64,000 nt of DNA, from contig JAQQWL010000013.1 in the NCBI GenBank assembly GCA_038363925.1, forward strand, positions 1,488,001-1,552,000, in the 5' to 3' direction. The position numbers were made by a program, and so were the translations under genes. This document shows, piece after piece, positions 55,366 through 64,000 of the stretch. Each line of letters starts with the position of its first letter. Position 1 is the first letter of the stretch. The notes below the pieces were generated by a model. The model saw only the letters and a list, made by a program, of their open reading frames with translations, was not told the origin of the DNA and did not search any database. Source of the stretch: Apiospora phragmitis (Eukaryota; Ascomycota; Sordariomycetes; Amphisphaeriales; Apiosporaceae).

Positions 55366-58071
55366 CTTCCCAAGTGCCACGCCCCCGAGCCCCGAGGCTC
55401 CGGTTTGGCGAGGCCCACTAAAGTCTTAGAGAATGGCAGCCGCAATTGCAACCTGTCAATCCAGCCATTCGTTTGGTCTCTTTGCCCAATGCGGGGGTGA
55501 CGTGAGTTGTCGCATGTCGCAAGTGGGAATGTCACAGACCGAGAGACCTAACGCCGTGCACCAGCTGCACAAACTACATCCTACAGAACCCAAGTTGCTT
55601 CTTCTCCTGCCTGATTTGACAAACTTAACATGGCTGATCAATTTGGTCAAATCCACTACATTCATCAATGTTATATAAGGGAACAGCTTTGCCTTATCTG
55701 CCTATATCTGCCCTCTAGTACCGCCAACCTTGCACGCGACGCTATGTAATTGATCAAATGGGTTTGGTCAGGGTGGGAAAGTGAGCGACAGTTACCCTTG
55801 CGGGAGGGCAAGTGGGTTGGCTGGATCTGCCCGACCATAGAACCTGGGCTTTCCCATGACTAATAATGGAAAGCATTGACGAATGGAGCTGTGGGCGGGC
55901 GAGAAGCTAGGTACTTTTTAACTTACGAGGCGAAACTTGACGGAGCCCACACGTCACAACCTAGAGCGATTTGAGCTTGTTGTTAGTTGTTTATCTGCTC
56001 ACCGAATAATTGAACAACACGCCGAAACATGTGTGAATGGATATAGAAGTCTTTGCACGCCGCTCGGCGACACTACCCATTCTACTCATAGGCCGTGGTC
56101 ACTTCCCGTACTCGATTCTACGGAAATCTTTCCCTTATGCTGGCCATCAGGGGGGCCAAAAGGGGTGTTATGTTCCAACTCTCTCCGGGTGCGAAATTCG
56201 ATCTAGCAGGGGGGTAGATGGCCAGACCGACAGGGCTGGGGGTGTCAATCTAGTGCCTCCCATGTCAGTTCATCGTTCCTTTGCCGTCTTCTAGAAAACA
56301 ATCAAGATGGACAAGAGCTGTCGTCCGGTGCATCTCTTTCCGGAACACAGGGTCCAAGCGATCAAAGTCATAGCTGATATGGCTTTCCACCTTTCCAAAG
56401 GAGGTCACATTCACCCTTCAAGAGATGGGTTTTTATGTATACGATCAACGCCCGGGCACTGTAATAAATAAGGCAACCCTATATCGTTCATGCAAGCGGA
56501 GTCTACCCTTTCCCCTCAAGACTTTCTTATATAAGCAACCTCGGCATGAACTCCCCTATTGAGGAGCCTTTGGTATACCGCATCGGCTACTACCTGCATC
56601 CCGTCCGTGAGGTGGTTTTGCTCCATTCGGAACTGCGCTCACTAAAAAGGCGAGCTGGACTGCGAAATATCCATTCTCTCGAATGCCATTGATAGGAGCT
56701 ACTCCTATTCAGCGACCAATGGAATATAATGATAGTGGCGTTCATTCCGTTAGTATGTCACTGGCAACACTCCCAGGTCTGCTTCTCCGGATGCTTCTTT
56801 TACGCATCGGAGGAACTGCAGTTATTCCCGACTACCATCAGCTGTTCTTTCTGCAACCAGCTATCATGGAAAACTGCTATAGAATCTCGTGAAATGTCAC
56901 TTTCGGGCTTACTCTGCAGGTACTACTACAAGTGTTGACCATCCATTACATATATCAATATCACTATGGCAGGAGGGCATGCATGCAGATGCATGGCATC
57001 TCACAATGTCATCACCTTAATCGAGCAAGCAGTCCAACCCATCAATTGACGTACATAATTAAAGATTTTTGTGAACCGCAGCTGACAATGCCCTTGACAA
57101 TTGAGCTTGCCAATGCCCATGCGAACTTGCAGAGCTACTGCGAATCATTCTGATTCCTCGTGATTTCTTTCTTTCATCGCCTAGATGATCAGCTCCTTCT
57201 GCAAGAGCGAGTCACCATGAATGGGTTGACCTTTACGGATTCGTGACAACTGTGGCATCGACACAAGGGAACTCTCTGCCTTGAAATAACTGCACGTGAT
57301 TGCAATGATTGCCAGATATAGATTGATACATGGATCGAATTCACGATGCGAAGACTACTATTACTGATGCAGATACCGGGTTATTAAAGGGGATGGAAGA
57401 TGAAGGCGCATTACTATGTATTACTGGCTGGATTATATTCTTGTAGAAGTTACATAATAATATGTTGACTTATCTTAACCGTCTCATGACATGACACAGG
57501 CCAGTCCTGCTTGAATTCAATGCTTGACTGCTTTCGATGTGGCTTTCTTTGTTGCTTATTCCTCTCGTCAATGTTTGCACGCCTCTCCATGCCTTTTTCT
57601 TGTCTCTTTCCTCTTTCCCTAACCGTCTTCCCCATTTGCCATCCACGCAAAGTGGGCCCCTCAAGCTAAGAGCCGCCGCTCCTTCCCATTGACCGTTATT
57701 GCCACCCCAAGCCGTGGTCCCACGAAAGTCACACTAATCTGTCCATTGCAGGGGGCAGAAAATAATTATTTTGTCAACGTCGCTGGACCTCTCGAACGAC
57801 CTCCGGCTCCTCTCTCCCTTCTTCTCTCCTCACACCTCTCAACAACAATCAATCTCAAGATCTTGTGTCACGAACACCACCTCTCAAGTCTTCCTTCACC
57901 TTGTCTCTAGGGCACCTAGCTACCCTTTTTTCACTCCCCCGGAATTGTTTCAGAGTTCGATTTTTTTGTGTCTACTGCACGTCCGAACTTCTCATAAACC
58001 AACAACATCTCCTAACTTAATCTCCCACACGAAAGCATCAATCCAGAACCATCCCATTTCCCGACAATAAA
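55366..58071. other. Intergenic, 2.7 kb, with leader of the RRM gene
   Basis: Ordinary-composition DNA with no recognisable gene. From about 57560 the plus strand becomes pyrimidine-rich and leads to the start at 58072, typical of a highly expressed fungal gene leader. Confidence 0.5.
57770..58071 (+). promoter_or_regulatory. CT-rich core promoter/leader of the SBP1-like gene
   Basis: C/T-rich tracts (for example around 57805-57835) followed by a CAACAA-type leader directly upstream of the ATG at 58072. Assigned by composition and position only. Confidence 0.4.
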
Positions 58072-59373
58072 ATGGCCAGCACCGTGGAGAAAGTTGCTGA
58101 CGCAGCTAACAACGCCGTCAATGATGTTGCCAACACTCTGAGCAATACATCCCTCACCGGCAACAAGGACGAGTCCAAGGATGCCGTCCATGCCAGTGCC
58201 GCTGAAGGTCGCCGTCTGTACATAGGCAACCTTGCCTATGCGACAACTGAGGGGAGCTGAAGGAGTTCTTCAAGGGCTACCTTGTGTAAGTCGGGCCCAC
58301 TGGAACTTAGCTGAGCCTGTTTATGATCTCTAGCCATGGCTTGGATCAAACAATAACCACATGTGGGTGGCGCATTTACTGATTTCTACCCTTGCTGCAG
58401 CGAGTCCGTCTCAATCCCCAAGAATCCTCGTACCGACCGCCCTGTCGGATACGCTTTCGTCGACCTCTCCACCCCTAGTGAGGCTGAGCGCGCCATCGGC
58501 GAGCTTTCCGGCAAGGAGATTCTGGAGCGTAAGGTCTCCGTTCAGCTTGCCCGCACCCCCACTGCTGCTGGTGAGAAGACCGAGGGCGCCACCGAGGGCG
58601 AGGCTGGTGCCGAAGGCTCTCGTCGACGAGCTTCTGGTCGTGGCCGCGGCCGCGGCCGTGGTCGTGCCGGCCGCGCTGGCCGAGGCGGCAGATCTGTATG
58701 TTGAAAATCTCTAGCGACTTTTTGCGCAATTGACTAACCCGACGATAGGATGGCGGAAAGGATGAAGCCGAGGGCACTGAGGAGGCTGCGGCCCCTGCTG
58801 CTGCCAACGACGAGGTTTTACCATTGACGGACATTACCAACAAGAACACTACTGACAACTCAAAGTCCAAGGACAAGTCCCGCCCCGCCCGCGAGAAGAA
58901 GGAGCGTGGCCCTCCCGCTGACGGTATCCCGTCCAAGACTAAGGTCATGGTTGCCAACCTGCCTTATGATCTGACCGAGGAGAAGGTAAGAGAGTCTGCT
59001 TGGCGTGCTCTTGCTCAGTGCTAATTGTAATGTGACGCAACAGCTTAAGGAGCTCTTCGCTGCCTACGAGCCTTCCTCCGCCAAGATCGCCCTTCGCCCC
59101 ATCCCCCGCTTCATGATCAAGAAGCTTCAGGCTCGTGGCGAGGCCCGCAAGGGACGTGGCTTCGGTTTCGTCACCCTGGCCTCTGAGGAGTTGCAGCAGA
59201 AGGCCGTTACCGAGATGAACGCCAAGGAGATTGAGGGACGCGAGATTGCTGTCAAGGTCGCCATCGACAGCCCCGATAAGACTGACGAGGAGGCTAACAT
59301 CCCTGCCGAGTCCGAGTCCAACGGCAACGGCGCCCAGGAGGCAGCCCCCGCCCCGGCCCCCGTCGCGGCTTGA
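58072..59373 (+). CDS. SBP1-like RNA-binding protein, RRM-RGG-RRM (one apparent frameshift)
   Basis: Two RNA-recognition motifs flank an Arg/Gly-rich region, the architecture of yeast Sbp1, which represses translation and promotes decapping of mRNAs through eIF4G and Pat1. Exons 58072-58285, 58401-58695, 58749-58985, 59044-59373. RRM1 has RNP2 LYIGNL and RNP1 GYAFVDL; the RGG-like block is RGRGRGRGRAGRAGRGG near 58640-58690; RRM2 has VMVANL and GRGFGFVTL. The C-terminus is acidic, then Ala/Pro-rich. One G is missing from the G run at 58250-58253, where TEG must continue into ELKEFF; restoring it gives 359 codons. Codon bias towards C-ending codons suggests high expression. Assignment to SBP1 rests on architecture. 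Confidence 0.88.
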
Positions 59374-62300
59374 ACCTGTCCTCAACTCAACCACCCTCCA
59401 TCGACTCCTTCGACTTAAGACGTCCACTCCAATTGCACTTATCCCTTATTCGCGGTGAGAGATGTACCCCTCGACAATTGCCACTTTACAGGCGTATAGC
59501 CCTACATCTTAACAATGCCATCGTGAGTTTGGCATTTTGGTGGAAAAAACGAGGACTGCATATCAGGAACGATGCTTTGATTTCCCGACAAATACGAAAA
59601 TGGAGGTATAAAAAAAGGCAAGCACACATGGCTTAGGTTGCTCTAGGACACCATCTTCTAGGTGGACAAAGCGTCATTGTGCAGCAGGTTTTTGGCACGC
59701 AATCTTTAATTCGCACAACTTTCTCGGTCCTTTTCACGCTTTGTGTATTTACTCGTCTTGCGATTTCTCTCCTCTTACGAAGTGGACGAAAGGCACAGTT
59801 CGAGGGGGCTGAGAGTAGTTCATATGTGCATAATAAATGAACGACTGATTATGACGTGTTTCTGCGTTCTACCTAATTTGTAAGTGATGCATTGATTGTT
59901 GATCGAGACGCATCTGTTCTCCCTGGACTCCCTGCCACCGGATGGGATGATCATCTACCTATACATTGGTGCCTGAGGTATGTAGTAGATATGTTGCAAA
60001 CCAGTCAACTACAGGTAGATACTCGCGCATGGCTTGCGAGCAGGTAAGGGGGGAAAGTTCGTAGCTGATCGGTATTGTGTGATACCTACCTACTTCAGTG
60101 AACATGTGCGGCACGGGAAAGCAAAATATTGTAACCCAGGAGAAGTCACTGTCAGAAGACCATCCTGAATTCCTCGGATTAGGTACCGATAAAGCTTGGG
60201 TAGAAGGAGAAAGTGTGGACAAAATCCAGTAGAATTCACCCAAAGCCTTATGACTGAGAGCAACATCGATTCAAACTGTAAGTTGTGGTATGCTGTTCCA
60301 ATGGTTCATTGTAGAAGGCTGTGCCAAAATCGAACGATTTGCAGGTTCAACAGCTATGAGAGGCTGTAGGCTACATAGCCTCAAGGATAAGTCAGCGGTA
60401 AGCAACCAGGCACGACTTTAGGCGACAGGTACTTGGAGCATTCTCCAAATCTGAGTTGTTATTTGAACATAATATGTAGCGAGAAAGCGACGTAGGAAAG
60501 TTAGAAGTGATAGTATGAGGTACGTACGCGAACCAACATTGATGAATGTAAATAAGCCATTCCAAATGATCATGATGCCAAGGTGCATACACCGCTTCGT
60601 TGTCTACCCCTTTGTGATCGACAAACGGCTCCCGTTCCGCCGATGAAGACGGACATGGCGATCAGCGATTAGAAGGATCAGTTCCGTTGAGTCTACTTAC
60701 TCCGTACATGTTGTCTCGCACAGAACGTCCTCGTCAATCTACCGTCTTTTGGAATCTGGCCAGCACGGGCCAGCCCGTTGTGGCTGAATATGCCAAGACG
60801 CTTCAGGTTGGAGGATTTGACATCACCATTGGATGAGATCAGACGGGTGACGGCGCACATGGCAGGTTGTCGTTTGCAATTGTCCCCGTGAGGCATTGTC
60901 TACTCGACACTCCATGTCCAGCGCTAATTTGGAGGCGTGACGTCGTGGAACAGGATGCTTGCCAAGCCTTGTAGCTCCAGTGAAGCTCGAAAGGACCAAA
61001 CATAAGGACTTTCGGAGACTTGTTATATATCTTGCCCAGCCGCACGGATTCGCTCCGGGCCGGGACTTTGAGACATCAGACCCCTTGCTTTTAGTCTGGT
61101 GCTGGACCCCTCCCCCAAGTTTAAGCTTGACTTCTCAAACTCGATTGGCATTCGGAATCTAGAACCGTTGTCAAAGAACCTTGCCTGTGCCTGTTCGAGA
61201 AGCCCATCATCTACCCCAGTACTCCGTACCTGATCTCCAGTCGGGAACCCATGTCGATCATGATTGATCTCCAGGATCTTTCCACGGCCAGTCATCATAT
61301 CATCACATATGTGCGCTCCCGCTATGCCTTCTAGCGCCGGCGAAGAAGCAGCCCATGTAGGAGATATGGGATCAGGACCATCCGATCTACGTGGATCCTA
61401 TCAGGCCAGACTCCAGGCCAGGCCAGATTCAACTGAACCAAACCTGCACCTGACCCCTGGAATCGCCGTAGTAGTGGTAGGTCAAGACCGGGCCTCATCG
61501 GCACTCACTGCCGCCATCTCTTATCAAGAGATCGTCCTGAGACACTAGTGAGCACACGAGACGGAGTCGCTGAAATGGCGGCAACTGGGGAGTGGCTTTT
61601 CGGATACCATGCGACCTGCCGGCGTCAATCAGCACAGACAGCACAGCACGTAAATGCGTTCGAGATGATTTCTTTCCCATGCAGTTGGACTGAAGAAGTC
61701 AGCTAGGTATTTAATCCATTATCAACGTTGAATCCGGCATCTCCACGTTTCTTCCCTGTGGATACAGCTCCCATATGCCGGGTACTTGCCTTGTACATGT
61801 CCCATGGGCAAGGCACTTCATTCCAAATATGCCCGGTCAGTACCTGAGGCCGACGCGTTTGCAGCTGTTATTTATCACATCTCAGATTGAAGTGCTCATT
61901 GGATCAGGCCACACACGCGTCCGATTGGCATGGGCTAACTACATGTACTTACACACTAGAATGAATCCTTGCCCATTTTCTGGCAGTGCCTACAAACAGA
62001 GGCCCAGTTCGTGTGCAGCCATGGGTAAAGTTTGTCAGCCCCTATCTGGCATACTGTAGGTCCTCGTTACATCCCTTGTATCAATCTTCTCTTATCCACC
62101 CCCACTCAAGCAAGATGTCGCCTCCTTTGCCTTGCTAAACTGCCTTCGTAGCAGGAGACATACTGTCATACCCAAATCTCAGGGAGGAGGGGAAACGATA
62201 TCACCTCTCTAGCTCTGATCATCCACCCCAGTATGTGTCTGCCGGCTCGGCAGCCCTGCAGGCCGTGGTCACCTAGCGCTTGCGGAAATGGAACTGCGAA

Positions 62301-64000
62301 TACATTGGCAAGGGTATGCTACTACAAACAGTATCGTTTCCGTTCTCACCGGTCGTTCTCGACCCGACCTAGCCTCCCTGATGTATCTCATCCATCCCTA
62401 CATGTGCCCTGTCTAGGTTACAGCCATTGTATAATACCCGGAGAACCCCTTAGGGATATGCCTTGACCGTCCAGTAGCCCTCACCTCCTTAGTCTGCCAG
62501 CACATCACCGAGTATTTTGGCTCCCTTCATTGTACATCTTTGCATCCATTATTGGTATCCTTATCCAGCTTTTACAAAGCAGCCTTCAGGTATCCTTAGA
62601 AGAGACCAAGGAGGGGGAAGTGTAATTGGCTATTCGACAATACTTGCCAACTAGACGATCTAGTTATCGAGACAGAAGACAAAGCATATACCACACTGTG
62701 CTAGGTCGAGTCAAGATCGACTGCATTCGGCTATCCTCAAGTGCTGGAGCAGGTACCGGCTGCAAAACACTATCCTCCACATCTATATCCCGTGGCCCAA
62801 CCTTCACCCATCCTCCGCCCAACATTTACTTCAAGGGCTATGTGGGCATCTGGCTAGCCATTGATTCTCGCTGAACGTATGCACCCCTGAACCTCGGGCA
62901 ATCGGAATCGAGAAGTCGCGGTGGTATACCCAACTCGGACCGTAAATCGAGGAAGTCGTTGAGAGCTGGCTATTCCGAAGCACATAGGGAGAAAGAACAG
63001 CTGGAAGCGAGATCGATAGGATAGGTACGAGTCGTGTTGGACGTGCTCGACGGAACGACAAGAAGTCTCCTCGGATCGGAGAAGGAAGACAGCGACGGAG
63101 ACAACACTCCTTGAGCAAAGGCTAGGGTCGAGACCAATTAGTGATCAAGCGCAACTGCTGTTGGCAACCTCGAGGCACGTACGGGTCTTCACGCAATTCT
63201 CGTCCGAAAGGGAGAAAGGGAGCAAGGAGGGCGTAATCTGATCACTTGTTGGACATTGAAGCGGGAGGAAAGACGGAACAAGATACCCAACTTGGTTTCC
63301 GTGCCCACGACTTCCACCACGATAGCAACGCCTTGAAGTGACAGGAGAGCTTGACAGTCCCAACTTCCGATCGCGAGGGCTAGGCAGACACTGTTAACAT
63401 ACCAGGATCGATTTTCACATGCCGGGAACTCCCTAGGTGCAGTACGTCATTGCATCCAATTGCGCGTTATTTTGGTCTACATTTGCTAATACATACATGT
63501 GTACATGTAGAATTGTGTTAAGAGCTTCCGCCCAGGAAAGAGGAGATAAGCCACAGATAGGGGGCTCTTGCTACTCTTCCCAACAACTCCATAACCTAGG
63601 CCAGCCGATAGCAGAGACGTGCCTTCCTCCGAGCCATTGGAACACTGCAAAGGCTTCGGTGCATGCCTCCGTGTGTCTAGTAATCAGTGTTGTAAGTGAG
63701 TAATTGGGTCGGGCCTTTTTCTTCCAAGTCGCCTGTGCAGTTCCGACTCTTCTCACATCTTCCGAACCCATCAGCATAGCATCAACTCACCAAGCCGCGA
63801 CATTCTCACGATCCCTTCCCATCCGCATCTTGCTCGCTAGCTACTCTATTTTACTTGTGCCCGCTCGCTTCATACAATCCGTCTTGGTGGCATTGGCCAG
63901 ATTCTGAAAGGTGAGACCATTTCCCTGCTTTGGTGCAGACAATCGGCGAGTTGTTGTCGTGAACGACCCATGAACGCGGCGTCAATCGTTGTTAACACAA
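59374..64000. other. Gene-free right end (4.6 kb)
   Basis: The 3' region of the RRM gene and then no recognisable coding sequence, RNA gene or transposon. Short open frames on both strands lack domains. Near 61395-61430 there is a cluster of GGCCAG repeats. Composition is ordinary. Confidence 0.5.

Overview
The window is nuclear DNA of a filamentous ascomycete (Pezizomycotina, probably Sordariomycetes). The evidence is short 51-150 bp GT-AG introns with CTNAC-type branch points, Pezizomycotina-type protein families (an MSB2 signalling mucin, Dal5-like MFS, fungal CorA-like and amidase families), pyrimidine-rich leaders, and an AT-rich island carrying the CpA-to-TpA signature of repeat-induced point mutation (RIP). 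It is not prokaryotic: there are no operons, CRISPR arrays or ribosome binding sites.

Layout from left to right: tubulin-folding cofactor D (-, runs off the left edge); an eight-exon ABCC multidrug transporter (-); a gene-poor stretch; an FKBP12 prolyl isomerase with six exons (-); a 6.8 kb gene-free stretch; an MSB2-like signalling mucin (+); a Dal5-like MFS transporter (+); an Ufo1-like F-box/UIM ubiquitin-ligase subunit (+); a membrane-anchored aspartic-protease-like protein lacking one catalytic Asp (-); a Ser/Thr-rich repeat wall protein (+); a possible small gene (-); an amidase-signature protein (-) divergent from a CorA-like Mg2+ transporter (+); the Tah18-type diflavin reductase (-); a 5 kb RIP-mutated island holding a wrecked Fot1/pogo transposase (+); and an SBP1-like RRM-RGG-RRM protein (+), followed by about 4.6 kb with no recognisable gene. 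The genes do not form a pathway or biosynthetic cluster. They are mainly housekeeping and surface/transport genes.

The most important caveat for any reader is that almost every long gene is interrupted by one or more single-base indels. I count at least 20, about 15 apparent deletions and 5 insertions, and many lie in homopolymers. For the ten affected genes that are complete in the window, applying these indels plus the splice sites listed here returns a length divisible by three. These look like consensus (base-calling) errors in the assembly rather than decay. The neighbouring amidase and CorA-like genes are possible exceptions, because each also carries an in-frame stop. I found no convincing new molecular system. 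The best second-look items are the pseudo-protease with a repeated HIPxP tail motif, the recently amplified 150 bp repeats and 3' hairpin of the mucin gene, the FKBP 21-nt micro-exon, the repeat-filled intron of the diflavin reductase, and the CpG-sparing RIP island.
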